Positions 53,322-63,901 of a stretch of 64,000 bases of DNA are shown in pieces. The translations under genes and the position numbers were made by a program. Below the pieces are notes generated by a model. That model did not search any database and was not told where the DNA came from. It saw nothing but the letters and a program-made list of their open reading frames with translations. Each line of letters starts with the position of its first letter. Position 1 is the stretch's first letter. The DNA is from Bacillus sp. ISL-34 (GTDB lineage: Bacteria; Bacillota; Bacilli; Bacillales; DSM-1321), in contig NZ_JAGGQJ010000035.1 in assembly GCF_018613325.1 (NCBI RefSeq), positions 22,994-86,993 on the forward strand. Reading direction: 5' to 3'.

Positions 53322-54515
53322 GTGAAAAGAATAATTAAAGCATACGACTTCCCTATTTTCATCGCTGTCGTATTACTCTGTTTGTTTGGTTTAGTCATGA
53401 TTTACAGTTCGAGCATGATCACTGCTGTCGCTCGATACGGCTGGCCCATGGATTTCTTCTTTGAGAAACAAAAAACGGCCTTTCTCATTTCATTCCTGGC
53501 AATGATTGTAACGATGATTCTTCCTTATAAGATGTACAAAAACAAAATGTTCTTGATGTCTATGATGTTTGGAATGGCCGGTGTCCTTTTGCTGCTATTT
53601 ATCTTCGGCCATACAGCAGGAAATGCCACAAGCTGGTTCAAATTAGGGACAAAATCGATCCAACCTGCAGAATTTTCGAAATTAGCCATTATCATTTATC
53701 TGGCAGCCATTTACGGAAAAAGGCAGGATCGAATCAATAGTATTGATAAAGCCGTCATCCCCCCGATTTTCTTTTTGGTATTCATCTGTTTTTTAATCGG
53801 AATACAACCTGACTATGGAACGGCAGCGGTCATTTTCCTGATCTCAAGTACCATGATCATTTCATCCGGGATGTCCTTTAAGAGTATATTCAAACTCTCT
53901 TTAATCACTGCGATATTCGTTGCCATATTTGCATTAGGAGTTCTCGTGACAGGAAATTTCTCATCCGTTCTTTCCGACAATAAGGTGGCTCGTTTTACGG
54001 GGTTTGCAGATCCTTTCGGAACGGCAGGAGAAAGCGGGTATCAACTCGTCAATTCATTATTCGCGATAGGGTCCGGCGGCCTTACTGGAGTGGGACTTGG
54101 TGACAGTGTACAAAAATACGGGTATCTGCCTGAATCACATACCGATTTCATCATGGCTGTCATTGCGGAAGAGCTCGGGATATTCGGAGTGGGATTCGTT
54201 CTATTGACACTAGGTTTTATCGTCTTAAGGGGATATGTACTTTCAGCAAAATGCAAAGATCCATTTGGAAGTCTTTTATTGATCGGCATCTCATCCATGA
54301 TCGGCATTCAAGTCGGCATCAACGTTGGCGGAGTGACTGGACTTATCCCAATTACAGGGATCACCCTACCATTCATCAGTTATGGAGGATCCTCCTTACT
54401 GTTGCTCATGCTATCAATGGGCATATTCCAAAATGTCGTAATGCGAATGAATTTACTTGAACAGCAGGAAAAGGTCGTGTCCATCCCAAAAGATGAGGTT
54501 GCGTCTTCAAAATAA
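53322..54515 (+). CDS. FtsW/RodA/SpoVE-family peptidoglycan polymerase
   Basis: A 397-residue SEDS protein with ten membrane helices. Conserved blocks are IQPDYGTAAVIFL (with the catalytic Asp), YQLVNSLFAIGSGGLTGVGL and LPESHTDFIMAVIAEELG, plus the C-terminal ISYGGSSLLLLML. It polymerises lipid II for septum, wall or spore cortex. It is not beside a class B PBP gene, so the specific role (FtsW, SpoVE or RodA paralogue) is open. GTG 53322 has AGGTGA eight bases upstream and is preferred to GTG 53310. Confidence 0.9.
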   Translation: MKRIIKAYDFPIFIAVVLLCLFGLVMIYSSSMITAVARYGWPMDFFFEKQKTAFLISFLAMIVTMILPYKMYKNKMFLMSMMFGMAGVLLLLFIFGHTAGNATSWFKLGTKSIQPAEFSKLAIIIYLAAIYGKRQDRINSIDKAVIPPIFFLVFICFLIGIQPDYGTAAVIFLISSTMIISSGMSFKSIFKLSLITAIFVAIFALGVLVTGNFSSVLSDNKVARFTGFADPFGTAGESGYQLVNSLFAIGSGGLTGVGLGDSVQKYGYLPESHTDFIMAVIAEELGIFGVGFVLLTLGFIVLRGYVLSAKCKDPFGSLLLIGISSMIGIQVGINVGGVTGLIPITGITLPFISYGGSSLLLLMLSMGIFQNVVMRMNLLEQQEKVVSIPKDEVASSK

Positions 54516-54531
54516 ACGATCAAATCCTTTC

Positions 54532-54565
54532 CCCCCTGACATTTCGTTCATGTCAGGGGGTTTTT
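54532..54565 (+). terminator. Terminator of the SEDS gene
   Basis: CCCCCTGACA (54532-54541) pairs with TGTCAGGGGG (54551-54560) followed by TTTTTC. Confidence 0.93.
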
Positions 54566-54596
54566 CATTCTCTGTGAGGTTATGGAAGTTCATATG

Positions 54597-54632
54597 AAAA
54601 AAACAGGCAGTCGAAACCGACCGCCTGTTTTT
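54597..54632 (-). terminator. Terminator of nhaC
   Basis: On the minus strand ACAGGCGGTCGG and CGACTGCCTGT pair around a short loop, followed by TTTTTTT. Confidence 0.88.
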
Positions 54633-56012
54633 TCATTTATAATGGATACCGATTTTCGTAAAGCCAGCAATCAAACTGAGCAAAGGACAAAGTAAGCAGA
54701 AGAATGCAAATGGGGCATATTCAAGGGTTGAAACACCCAATACCTGCGTTAAGAATACACCGCATACACCCCAAGGAACCAGGGGGTTCACAACTGTTCC
54801 CGAATCTTCAAGTACCCTTGCAAGCGTTTTGGGCTGCAAACCTAAATCTTCATATTTTTGCTGAAATGCTTTCCCAGGCAGTAAAACTGACAAATATTGT
54901 TCACCGACAAGGAAATTCACGCTGACCCCAGCAAATACGGTAGCGGAAATCACTTTAGCTACACTCGTCAATGAATCCTGGACCGCATTTAAAATCGAAG
55001 GGATGACACCCAATTCGAACAATAGTCCGCCCATGGCCAATGCCAACAACACCATCGAAACGGAGAACATCATACTTTCAATCCCGCCCCGCGATAAGAT
55101 TGAGTCAAGTTGATCCATTCCACTCTTAAGTACAAATCCGCCGTATAAGATATCTGCTAGTTTTGCAACCGTCAAACTTGGCGTTTGTATGAAAGCAATG
55201 ATGGCCGCCGAAATGATCCCTGCCGACAATGTCGGAATGGCTGACACCTTTTTCAAAGCCATGACAAGAACGATGACAAACGGAATCAAACTCCATATGC
55301 TTATATTCGTTTCCATTTCCAGGGCTTTGGTCATGGCTTCGATTTCCTCAACACGGGCCACTTTTAAATTCGGTGAAAGGAAGTAAAAGATGATAAGCGA
55401 TATCAAAAAACCTGGAACCGTAGTCCAAAGCATATTTTTAATATGTTCAAATAATGATACTCCAACCGTTTCCGAAGCAAGGTTTGTCGTGTCGGATAAT
55501 GGAGACATTTTATCCCCAAGAAATGCACCGGAAATGATTGCGCCTGCTGTGATCGCCAACGATAAATCCATTGCCGCCGCCATGCCTATGAAAGCAACAC
55601 CGATTGTGGCTGAAGTTGTAAGTGAACTCCCGATACAGAGCCCCAGGAGCGAACACACCAGAAATGTGACCGCATAGAAGGATTCACCTGAAATCCAATC
55701 AAACCCATAGTACATGATGGTAGGAATCGTTCCGCTTGCCATCCAGATCGAAATTAACATTCCAATGAAAAAGAATATATAGATGGCCCCCATGCCTGAA
55801 ACTGCACCTTTGACTATAGCCGCTTCCATAATCGAAAATGGCAGCTTCTTGATCTTTCCATAAACAAATAGAAATAGGATAGCCGCTATTATTGGAATAT
55901 GGGGGGCAAGTCCATAATGTATGATACCAGTTGCAATAATAAAGAAAAGAATGGCCAAAACCCCAATTGCTTCAGGTAAGGAGAGTTTTAGCTTTGCATC
56001 TTCAAGACGCAT
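54633..56012 (-). CDS. nhaC: Na+/H+ antiporter NhaC
   Basis: A 459-residue antiporter with about 11-12 helices. GAIISGAFLGDKMSPLSDTT is the NhaC hallmark (GDKxSPLSDTT) and VNPLVPWGVCGVF the second conserved block. It expels Na+ or amine-type cations against protons. The ATG at 56012 begins MRLEDAKLKLSL, as in homologues; an in-frame GTG at 56072 would add 20 residues but overlaps its own binding site. Monocistronic. Confidence 0.9.
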   Translation of the reverse strand: MRLEDAKLKLSLPEAIGVLAILFFIIATGIIHYGLAPHIPIIAAILFLFVYGKIKKLPFSIMEAAIVKGAVSGMGAIYIFFFIGMLISIWMASGTIPTIMYYGFDWISGESFYAVTFLVCSLLGLCIGSSLTTSATIGVAFIGMAAAMDLSLAITAGAIISGAFLGDKMSPLSDTTNLASETVGVSLFEHIKNMLWTTVPGFLISLIIFYFLSPNLKVARVEEIEAMTKALEMETNISIWSLIPFVIVLVMALKKVSAIPTLSAGIISAAIIAFIQTPSLTVAKLADILYGGFVLKSGMDQLDSILSRGGIESMMFSVSMVLLALAMGGLLFELGVIPSILNAVQDSLTSVAKVISATVFAGVSVNFLVGEQYLSVLLPGKAFQQKYEDLGLQPKTLARVLEDSGTVVNPLVPWGVCGVFLTQVLGVSTLEYAPFAFFCLLCPLLSLIAGFTKIGIHYK

Positions 56013-56715
56013 GATGTATTTCCCCGCTTTCAATGTTGTATATTCTCTGAGGTAAGGATCGGATCTTTTCACTCCTCATAATTACTGAAACGCTTTTAAG
56101 CACTAAAGTTACTAGCTAAATATAAAGGAGTTTCAGGAGATTGTCAAAGGAATAATAATCTATTTTAGTAGAATGCGATTCTTTATTTCCTTTTTATCAC
56201 AAAACGAAAACCCATACTTCGCTTCGTATAGGTTAAGCCTAGTATACCCTAAGATATAAATCCTCCTCTTTGCTTAGCCCCCAAATAAGGCCCTGTCTTA
56301 ATCCAATACCGATGTCCCTACAATTCTTTCAGTTATTGTCGTAGTCCACCTAAATGAACAGCAAACCGTTCCTGATCATAGATAATTTGGCTTTTAACTA
56401 TGATTCCTGTGCACCGAAGATTTAGATTTTAAATTTCATCAACTGCTGCATTCGAATGTGTAATTACACAAATCCTTTTATTATAATCTTATTTTGATTT
56501 ATAGCGGATTTTTGCAATTGATACTATTTGCGACGCATTTTCCTGGGCTTACACCTTGATTCAAACGCCATCCAAACCTTTTAAACTATCTATTTTATTA
56601 ATTTACCTTTACCTTTAACATAGCCTTAAATAAAAAAAGCCTACATCTCCTCTTTTCAAAAAAAGGTTAATGTTATACAATAAGTTTGTTAAGTATTTCA
56701 CAAACTTTCGTTGAA
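56013..56715. other. A+T-rich gene-free stretch
   Basis: About 700 bases with stops in all frames. No tRNA, riboswitch or mobile-element end was recognised. A short hairpin (CCCATACTTCGCTTCGTATAGG-like, near 56210-56233) has no T-run. It separates the NhaC region from the malate module. Confidence 0.5.
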
Positions 56716-56744
56716 AAGTATCCATCCAAGAAGGATGGATACTT
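56716..56744 (-). terminator. Terminator of the malate module
   Basis: AAGTATCCATCC and GGATGGATACTT form a perfect 12-bp stem around 5 bases, with TTC following on the minus strand. The U-tract is short but the stem ends 6 bases after the AEC transporter stop. Confidence 0.75.
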
Positions 56745-56750
56745 AGAAGG

Positions 56751-57698
56751 CTACATTAACAAGGATATATAGATAGGTAATGTAATTAAAGATAGAATGG
56801 TACTAATTACAAATGAAGATGCTGTTTCAGTTGATAACGAATCAAATCTACTTGAAATCATTGCCGCTACAGCAGATCCTGGAAATGATACTAGCAAAAT
56901 AGCTTTAATTGTATCTGCATGATCAAGGCCAACTAGATGAGCAACCAGAATCATATATAATGGAATAGCCACAACTTTTAAAATGGAAATGCCAAAAGCA
57001 ATTGGTCGTAAGCTAATCTTACGGATACCCACGGTTACACCTACAGCAAATAATGCAACCCCAGATGTCACTGACCCAATTTGATCGAGCGCATTTTTTA
57101 TGATATCCGGTGCCTGGAACCCTAATAGTGTTAATACAACAGCAAGTAAGGGAATACATGCAAGCGGTTCGCTAAGACCATGCAAAACGATACCCATAAT
57201 GTTTGTTTTTTCATCTTTAGATTTACCCAATCTGGATTGTCCGACCGTACCAACTATTGTTGCTAATGGATCCAGAAGGGCATTCACCACAATACCCGTA
57301 ATCGCAATAGGTATAGCTATCTCTTGCGCCCCAAACAAACTGCCTAATACAGAAATCCCCATAAAAGCAAAGGCGGGCTGAGTTGCGTTTAATGAAAACA
57401 TAGATGCTGCAGTTAAATCGTATTTAAACACCAAACGAGCCACTATTAAAAGGATAATGTAAAAGCCAATAACACCAATGGTCATAGTTAAGAAAAATGA
57501 CCATTGATTAATTAAGGTTTGTTTTGAGGTTGTTGTAATCCCAATGAATAAGTGTGCAGGTAAAGCAAATTTTGTAACTAACGTATTAAGCCCTTTGGAG
57601 GATTCTGAATTGAAAATTTTAAAATAGCCACCCAAATAACCAATAATAATTGTAAAAAAGATTGGTATTAATGTTAAAAATATATTCCCAATATTCAC
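56751..57698 (-). CDS. AEC-family transporter, probable malate permease (YwkB-like)
   Basis: A 315-residue protein with ten helices and the auxin-efflux-carrier type repeats. Helix-4 block LNATQPAFAFMGISVLG and C-terminal LLVSFPGSAVAAMI (with the Pro in the broken helix) are typical. In B. subtilis the corresponding ywkB follows the malic enzyme gene ywkA. GTG 57698 is the likely start, with only a weak site. It probably imports malate or exchanges it for lactate or pyruvate. Confidence 0.85.
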   Translation of the reverse strand: MNIGNIFLTLIPIFFTIIIGYLGGYFKIFNSESSKGLNTLVTKFALPAHLFIGITTTSKQTLINQWSFFLTMTIGVIGFYIILLIVARLVFKYDLTAASMFSLNATQPAFAFMGISVLGSLFGAQEIAIPIAITGIVVNALLDPLATIVGTVGQSRLGKSKDEKTNIMGIVLHGLSEPLACIPLLAVVLTLLGFQAPDIIKNALDQIGSVTSGVALFAVGVTVGIRKISLRPIAFGISILKVVAIPLYMILVAHLVGLDHADTIKAILLVSFPGSAVAAMISSRFDSLSTETASSFVISTILSLITLPIYISLLM

Positions 57699-57819
57699 TA
57701 GAGATGCACTTCTCTTTCCAAAAAATTGTCCAATTTAAAAGATTCTACTAAGGCTGACTTATACGGAGATTCCCCTAAAACGGATCCCCTTTCTTTTGAG
57801 ACAACAAAATATGCTGGCT

Positions 57820-59514
57820 TTATTTCCCATGAATAGTTTTGTACTCCGGCTTCCACATGGATTCTGTTATTGCTTTTTCAATATCTGTTATATCCGCTTT
57901 CGCAATTCCTTCTTCAATGGCTGTCTTTGCCACTTCAATGGCTACAGATTTAGAAACCTCTTGCAATTGTTTGATTGAAGGGAGTAAAGAAGCACCATGC
58001 TTACTGCTATCCGATAATCTTGAAACAGCAGATGAGGCTGCTGCAAGCATGCCCTTAGAGATTTTTGTTGCTTCTGCGACAATTGCACCAAGTCCAAGTC
58101 CTGGGAAAATATATGCATTATTAGATTGTCCGATTGTATAAATCACATCATTATAGTCAACATCATCAAACGGGCTTCCTGTCGCTATTAAGGCTTTACC
58201 TTGAGTCCAATTTATAAGGTCTTCAGGAACAGCTTCCGCTAAGGAAGTCGGATTTGACATCGGCATAATAATAGGATGTTCCACGTGCTTTGCCATTTCT
58301 TTTACAACTTCTTCTGAGAAAGCCCCTGCTTGACCAGAAGTGCCGATTAAGATGGTTGGTTTAACCTTTTTTATTACCTCTAATAATGGAATAATTCCTA
58401 CTTCATTCCGATCCCATTCCTCGACTTCTTCAGCTTTTCGGCAATACGACTTTTGGAATTTCAAAACATCTGGAATGTCATCTATCAACAATCCACGATA
58501 ATCGACGGCCCAAAAGTTACCATATGCCTCTTCTCTGGAAACGCCATCTAGGATCATGGCTTCAACCATTTGATCAGCATTACCGATTCCTGCTGCACCT
58601 GGACCAAAAACAACAACCCTTTGTTCCTTTAAAGGAACACCAGTCACTTGTAAGGCAGACATTACGGCGGCTAGTGTTACTGCACCTGTACCTTGTATAT
58701 CATCATTAAAAGTGAGAATTTTGTCGCCATAATTATCGATTATATTTCGTGCATTTATATTTCCAAAGTCTTCCCAGTGAAGTAATGCCCTTGGGAAGAA
58801 GGCTTGAGACTTTTTAACAAATAAATCAATGAATTCGGTGTATTCATCACCGCGAACACGCCCAAACCTGTTACCAATATACAGTGGATCACTAATCAGG
58901 CTTTCATTGTCGGTCCCAACATCCAGGACAATAGGTAGCACCCTGCTTGGATCAATTCCCGCAGCTGCTGTGTAGACTGCCAATTTGCCAATGGCTATGT
59001 TAATTCCACCAACTCCCTGATCCCCGATTCCAAGAATACTTTCAGAATCTGTAACAACTATTAAATCGATATCATCAGATGAAAGGTCCAGGTTTTTAAA
59101 TGCATCTTCCATTCCCTCCATATTATCAATAGAAAGGTATAGACCTCCTGGACGGTGATATTCTTGGGAGTACTGTTGAATAGCCTCTCCTACAGTAGGT
59201 GTGTAAATGATCGGCAGTATTTCACTTAGATGGTCTTTAAGTAGACGGTAAAACAGTACCACGTTCCTATTAAATAAATCATATAACATTCCATTCTTCC
59301 GAATATTGCTAGGTTGAGTGGAGAATTGTTCATAAGCTCTTTTTACTTGTTCCTCAAGAGTAAGCACCTGGGATGGTAGCAAGCCTACCAATCCTAGTTC
59401 ATTTCTTTCTTCCTTAGTGAAAGCAACCCCTTTATTAATAAAAGGGTTTGACAGAACACCTTTTCCTCTTAAAGTTGTTTCCAAGCCCTTTTTTGTCTTT
59501 TCATAAGCTGTCAT
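57820..59514 (-). CDS. maeA: NAD-dependent malic enzyme (MaeA-like)
   Basis: A 564-residue malic enzyme of the long (NAD) form. Tyrosine block [16 protein letters not shown], lysine in [20 protein letters not shown], divalent-metal pair [10 protein letters not shown] and [11 protein letters not shown], Rossmann [14 protein letters not shown] and the late [12 protein letters not shown]. It decarboxylates malate to pyruvate. A malolactic enzyme would look alike; the adjacent MalKR system favours the malic enzyme. GAGGGAACG precedes the ATG. Upstream gene of a two-gene unit with the AEC transporter. Confidence 0.92.
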   Translation of the reverse strand: MTAYEKTKKGLETTLRGKGVLSNPFINKGVAFTKEERNELGLVGLLPSQVLTLEEQVKRAYEQFSTQPSNIRKNGMLYDLFNRNVVLFYRLLKDHLSEILPIIYTPTVGEAIQQYSQEYHRPGGLYLSIDNMEGMEDAFKNLDLSSDDIDLIVVTDSESILGIGDQGVGGINIAIGKLAVYTAAAGIDPSRVLPIVLDVGTDNESLISDPLYIGNRFGRVRGDEYTEFIDLFVKKSQAFFPRALLHWEDFGNINARNIIDNYGDKILTFNDDIQGTGAVTLAAVMSALQVTGVPLKEQRVVVFGPGAAGIGNADQMVEAMILDGVSREEAYGNFWAVDYRGLLIDDIPDVLKFQKSYCRKAEEVEEWDRNEVGIIPLLEVIKKVKPTILIGTSGQAGAFSEEVVKEMAKHVEHPIIMPMSNPTSLAEAVPEDLINWTQGKALIATGSPFDDVDYNDVIYTIGQSNNAYIFPGLGLGAIVAEATKISKGMLAAASSAVSRLSDSSKHGASLLPSIKQLQEVSKSVAIEVAKTAIEEGIAKADITDIEKAITESMWKPEYKTIHGK

Positions 59515-59810
59515 AGACGTTCCCTCTTCCTAAAAATGTATATTTAAAAATGATCATTACCAGGCAATAGAGTATATTCTTCCCTGGGGAAGTGTAATTA
59601 CTAAAAGAAAACTGTAAAAAGGAAAATAAATATACAGCACATAAAAACTTAAATATTTCCTCATTACTGCTTATTTGTTCAATCTTGTGAAAAATTTATA
59701 AATAACTCAATCGCCAGTCTATATCTTAGTAGTCATTTACGGAGGACACTAGCTTATTTAACTAATTTTAGTATTATGTAATTAAAAAAAGTAAGCAGCC
59801 ATTTGACTGC
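59515..59810. other. Promoter region of the malic enzyme gene
   Basis: About 300 A+T-rich bases between malR and maeA, without open frames. By analogy with B. subtilis it should contain MalR operators; the short direct-repeat consensus could not be picked out with confidence. Confidence 0.4.
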
Positions 59811-60518
59811 TTACAGATAACGTTGAATAATATGGCTCTTGTCATCATTAAATTTGTGTTGGGAGACTGGTCGGCCTACGGTTCCATAGATTACCTTAAC
59901 ATCAAGGACACCGATATCCTTCATGAATTTTAAATATTTCCTTACTGATACCCTGGATATACCCGCCACATTTACGACTTCCTCTGTTGAAAAAGGAGCA
60001 TTTTTAAATACCTGTATTACATTCCATATAATCTTTAGGGTATCTTGAGCTAATCCTTTCGGTAATTCCTCTGGTAAATGAATTTCTTCTTGATGCAAAA
60101 TTCGATAATCCAATTCTTCTTGATTTAGCATATTTTTATCTTGAATAAAATCTGATTTGTTCCGATATGCTGATAAGGCCGAGTTAAAACGTTCAAATTC
60201 AAACGGCTTAATTAAATAATCAACAGCACCCAGTCTCAATGCTTTCTGAATCCTCTCAATGTCCGACGCAGCAGAAATGACAATAACATCTATCTCTTTT
60301 TCACTTTCTCGAATTTGTGAGAGTAAATCGAGTCCATTTTTCCCAGGCATGAAAATGTCTAATAGAACTAACCCTATTCTTTGATTTTCCAATACATTCA
60401 GAGCTTGATCCACTGAGGAACAGACAGCAGCTAATTCGTAGCCATCGACTTGATTCAAATAGCGCTTATTGAACTCTGCAACCATCGGGTCATCTTCTAC
60501 GATCATTACCTTAATCAT
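59811..60518 (-). CDS. malR: Malate two-component response regulator MalR
   Basis: A 235-residue CitB/DcuR-family regulator. The receiver (1-120) has the acidic pair VEDDPM, the phosphorylation site VLLDIFMPGKNG, ISAASD and LIKPF. The C-terminal HTH includes STEEVVNVAGISRVSVRKYL. It should activate the malic enzyme gene and transporter in response to external malate. The gene starts one base after malK ends. Confidence 0.92.
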   Translation of the reverse strand: MIKVMIVEDDPMVAEFNKRYLNQVDGYELAAVCSSVDQALNVLENQRIGLVLLDIFMPGKNGLDLLSQIRESEKEIDVIVISAASDIERIQKALRLGAVDYLIKPFEFERFNSALSAYRNKSDFIQDKNMLNQEELDYRILHQEEIHLPEELPKGLAQDTLKIIWNVIQVFKNAPFSTEEVVNVAGISRVSVRKYLKFMKDIGVLDVKVIYGTVGRPVSQHKFNDDKSHIIQRYL

Positions 60519-60519
60519 C

Positions 60520-62115
60520 CTACATCATCCTTGCTTTGTATGGTATATAAACCACAAACGTTGTTTCTTGACCTTCTTTTGAACTAATATTGATATCTCC
60601 GCCTAGCTTATCCAGGCTTGCCTTAACCAAATATAAACCAATCCCCCTGTCCTCTCCTTTTGTTGTATATCCTTTTAGAAGGATATGATTAAGATTGGCA
60701 TCAGATATTCCCTGTCCAGTATCATGAACTTCAATAGTTAAAATATCATCTGCATAATCAAACTTTAATTCAATTCGTTTAACGGGCCTTTTTTCCACTG
60801 CTTCTATAGCATTGTCAATCAAATTTCCTATTATTGTAATTAGCTCATGAGTAATAGCTGCATTTTCTGGTTCTGGCAATTGGAAGTCAGAGGATAATGC
60901 CAGCTTAGCACCTGCTTCCCTGGCATAACTTAGTTTTCCAATTAAAAAGCCGGCTAGTACTGGATCTTTAACGGTTTTGGTAATAAAGCCAATCTCGTTT
61001 TCTCTGTGGTCAACAAGGTCACTAATATATGCTGCAAGCTGATCATAATAATGCATATGCACCATACCAAGTATTACATGAAGTTTGTTCATGAATTCGT
61101 GCGACTGGGCCCTTAACGATTCAGCATATAAGCGGACTCCAGTCAGCTGTTCCGCCAGCAGATGTATTTCTGTTTTATCACGAAATGTAGCCACGGCCCC
61201 TACGATTTCATCCTTCACAAATACTGGTACCCTATTCACTAGTAAGACACTATCTTTTAAATCCTGCTCTTTATCTAATTCGACTTTTCCGGTCTCAAGA
61301 ATTCTATCCAGGTTTGAGTCAGGCATATAACTAGTTACCTTTTTACCCGTTGGATTTTCATTAATACCCGCTTTTTTAAATATCTTTAAAGCTGCTTTGT
61401 TTACGAGAGTAATGGTTGAACTCTGATCTACCGCTATGATTCCCTCCCGAACTGATTGTAAAATGGCATTTCGCTCTTTTAAAACCTTCGCAATAGCAAA
61501 AGGTTCCAGCCCAAATAATATTTTCTTAATATACCTTGCCAAAAGTATTGCGCCGGCAATTCCAGTTAATATTCCAAAAACGGTTCCTACATAAATATTA
61601 AAACGGCTTTTTAAAACAGCATCATGAACTTTTTGAAGAGAAATACCGACCACCACTGCTCCAATTTGATTATCCTCTGAATCATAAACAGGGGTGAAAG
61701 AACGCAAAGATCTGCCTAAAGTTCCTTTGGAAATAGAAATGTGCTCTCTACCTCTTAATACATCTTTCTCGTCCCCTCCAACAAATTTTTTTCCTATTTT
61801 ACTTGGATCGGGGTGGGTTTTCCGGATTCCATTATTATCGATTATTACTACAAATTCTACATCTGTCGATTTTTTTATCCTATTGGTAAATTGCTGAACT
61901 TCCTGATTGTTCTCACTTCCACTTAACGCTTCGATTACAAGCGGCGTTTGTGCTGCCATGCGTGCTACGTTTACTGCTTTTTCCGTCTGGGTCTTCTCTA
62001 TGGTATCCGCAACTGTTTGGCTAATGAGAATATCTGTAATGAATAATGATAGGGCTACTACCCCACACACCAGTATCATAATAGTAAACTGTAGACTCCA
62101 TTTCCCTTTTTTCAC
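60520..62115 (-). CDS. malK: Malate sensor histidine kinase MalK
   Basis: A 531-residue DcuS/CitA-type sensor. Membrane helix at about residues 10-30, extracytoplasmic PDC sensor (about 35-170) with the ligand motif RKTHPDPSKIGKKFVGGD, second helix (about 170-195), cytoplasmic PAS (about 215-320), and the H-box LRAQSHEFMNKLHVILG characteristic of this branch. ATP block DTGQGISDAN and GIGLYLVKASLDKLGGD follow. Length matches B. subtilis MalK (533). GTG 62115 has GAGGTG nine bases upstream and is preferred to the longer frame from 62202. Confidence 0.92.
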   Translation of the reverse strand: MKKGKWSLQFTIMILVCGVVALSLFITDILISQTVADTIEKTQTEKAVNVARMAAQTPLVIEALSGSENNQEVQQFTNRIKKSTDVEFVVIIDNNGIRKTHPDPSKIGKKFVGGDEKDVLRGREHISISKGTLGRSLRSFTPVYDSEDNQIGAVVVGISLQKVHDAVLKSRFNIYVGTVFGILTGIAGAILLARYIKKILFGLEPFAIAKVLKERNAILQSVREGIIAVDQSSTITLVNKAALKIFKKAGINENPTGKKVTSYMPDSNLDRILETGKVELDKEQDLKDSVLLVNRVPVFVKDEIVGAVATFRDKTEIHLLAEQLTGVRLYAESLRAQSHEFMNKLHVILGMVHMHYYDQLAAYISDLVDHRENEIGFITKTVKDPVLAGFLIGKLSYAREAGAKLALSSDFQLPEPENAAITHELITIIGNLIDNAIEAVEKRPVKRIELKFDYADDILTIEVHDTGQGISDANLNHILLKGYTTKGEDRGIGLYLVKASLDKLGGDINISSKEGQETTFVVYIPYKARMM

Positions 62116-62202
62116 TTCTACACACCTCTTTGGTCTAAAAACTCTATTCTTTAAGGAAGATACTTTTATGTTAAGTATGTTCATTTTGCTTACATCACAC
62201 AA

Positions 62203-62734
62203 TTATTCGGTACTTTATCAAGTTCCAAAAAGATAGCCAAGTGATTTAAATCAAGTGAGATAAGATATATATAGCCTAACCATTTGCCAATGGTATCCTT
62301 AAAAATATTGATTCATCTGCAATATTTTCCAAATAATAAAACAGACTATACCTTCGTAGGCTAGGATATAAATATTCAAAATCTTAATCGCACCGTCATT
62401 ATTCTCCTTTCATATCTTTACCCTACATACCTCGGTAGTTCAATATAAGATATTTTTGCTATACTCCTCCTGCACCAGGGTTAATGCCACAAGTTTTCTA
62501 TTAGTATTATTTAGTTCATAAGAAATTTAGCGGAATATCCCAGCTATTTTTACAATGCTAAAAGTTACTACGATTTTCTTATTTAACCTTTCCAATTAGT
62601 TACTATTTAATTTTCAAAAATACAGCTGACTAACATCTTCTATCTCTCTGTTTCCGTTTATCTAAAATCGACATGTTTAAAACAGGGGGAATGATTAAAA
62701 TACCCGCATTTTCAACCAAATCAAAAAAGTAATT
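62203..62734. other. A+T-rich gene-free stretch upstream of malK
   Basis: About 530 bases with no supportable gene. It carries the malK promoter region on the minus strand and borders the gene remnants on the right. Confidence 0.5.
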
Positions 62735-63069
62735 AAGAAAGTACGCAAGGTTTAGAATTAGTCATCAATTGTGTAAAATGGCCTAAACATAGAAAAGATC
62801 ATTTAATTACTAGAGATATGTTATTGATTATGAAAAAAGGTTCAGTAATTGTAGACAACAGTGCGGATGTAGACGGTGCAATTGAAACCTATAAATCGAA
62901 AATACATGCAAATCCTACATATGTATTTATAACATCAGTCTTTATTTTTTATATTACTTTTATCTGGAATCTGTTATTTTTTTCACACAATAAAAAGCTT
63001 GCAGATTTAGACCCTAAAAGGGGCCTTATACCACAAGCTGAACAACCTCCACTATCCGAAGTTTTTTAG
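62735..63069 (+). pseudogene. Alanine dehydrogenase/PNT-family fragment joined to a membrane-protein tail
   Basis: Reading from 62735, before the only ATG at 62818, the frame gives GLELVINCVKWPKHRKDHLI and then MLLIMKKGSVIVDNSADVDG, the C-terminal NAD-domain segment of alanine dehydrogenase or carboxyethylornithine-synthase-like proteins. The match ends at about HANPTYV. After it come a hydrophobic helix (FITSVFIFYITFIWNLLFF) and NKKLADLDPKRGLIPQAEQP, which looks like the tail of an amino acid permease. So two eroded genes appear fused. Neither end is complete. Confidence 0.6.
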
Positions 63070-63185
63070 TTATTGATTAAAATGATTTACTTCCCAAATG
63101 TCAGGGTTTTCTGATCCAATGTACCAAGCTGATACTCAGCCTAGTGATTTTGTTTTACAGGTTAAGTCGAAGCCCGATTGATTTT

Positions 63186-63662
63186 TTATCTTCTATTCCA
63201 AATTTGATACTTTCCACAATGGGCAGTATATTCCACATAATTTTGTAAGGTCTTTTCATTCCACACCTTTTTAAGTCCATGAGATGAAATAATTCGGTCG
63301 ATCTCAGCCATGGCACGGTCATGACTTTTCACTTTATTAGTCGATAAATCGGTTACCCATTCTCTCGTATAAAATGGTACAGCCACTATTATCTTATGAG
63401 CAGGTACTTCTTTCATTAAAAGCTTAATTCCTCTTTGGTCCAAGGTATCGAGGTAACAGACTCGTCTACTGGGCTCCCCCCAATGCACGACATAACCCAT
63501 TATGATTATAAAGTCTGCTATTTTGCCAAGCGCTTTCCTTTCTAGACTTTTTGACCAAAAAGGGTCGTCATTTTCCCTAGTGACATCCCCAGATATTTTA
63601 ATACCATGAGGTTTTAGGAACTTTTTTAGTTCGCCTATGGTACCTTCACCAACCATTTCCAT
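63186..63662 (-). pseudogene. Truncated glycosyl hydrolase family 18 (YaaH/SleL-like) gene
   Basis: A 158-residue frame matches the C-terminal half of a GH18 spore-lytic or chitinase-like barrel: KIADFIIIMGYVVHWG (usually MxYDxHW), GIKLLMKEVPAHKIIVAVPFY and KSHDRAMAEIDRII. The N-terminal half with the catalytic DxxDxDxE is missing and the C-terminus stops early (YQIWNRR). The Tyr-Asp of the active site is Tyr-Val here. No binding site precedes the ATG. It looks like a decayed remnant. Confidence 0.65.
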
Positions 63663-63875
63663 TCAATATAGGCTCCCCTGATACAAAGAACCTTTCTCAG
63701 AAAAATCGAATATCAGTTTTAACGAGATATATTAATTATTGATTATGAAGTACCTCCATAAATTTGCTCCTATAGGTAATTTCACAATTAACAGGTAAAT
63801 ATAGCTATGGAAACATGTTTAAGGTACTATCAAAAAACCCTTTCAATATTTATACAATGCTCCAGATAAAGAAAA
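63663..63875. other. A+T-rich spacer
   Basis: About 210 bases without open frames or recognisable signals, between the GH18 remnant and the terminator/repeat at the window end. Confidence 0.4.
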
Positions 63876-63900
63876 AAGCCCGTGTATATAACACGGGCTT
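63876..63900 (-). terminator. Terminator for a gene beyond the window end
   Basis: AAGCCCGTGT (63876-63885) pairs perfectly with ACACGGGCTT (63891-63900). On the minus strand TTTTTTC follows, so it should end a minus-strand transcript coming from beyond base 64000, through repeat copy 4. Confidence 0.8.
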
Positions 63901-63901
63901 C

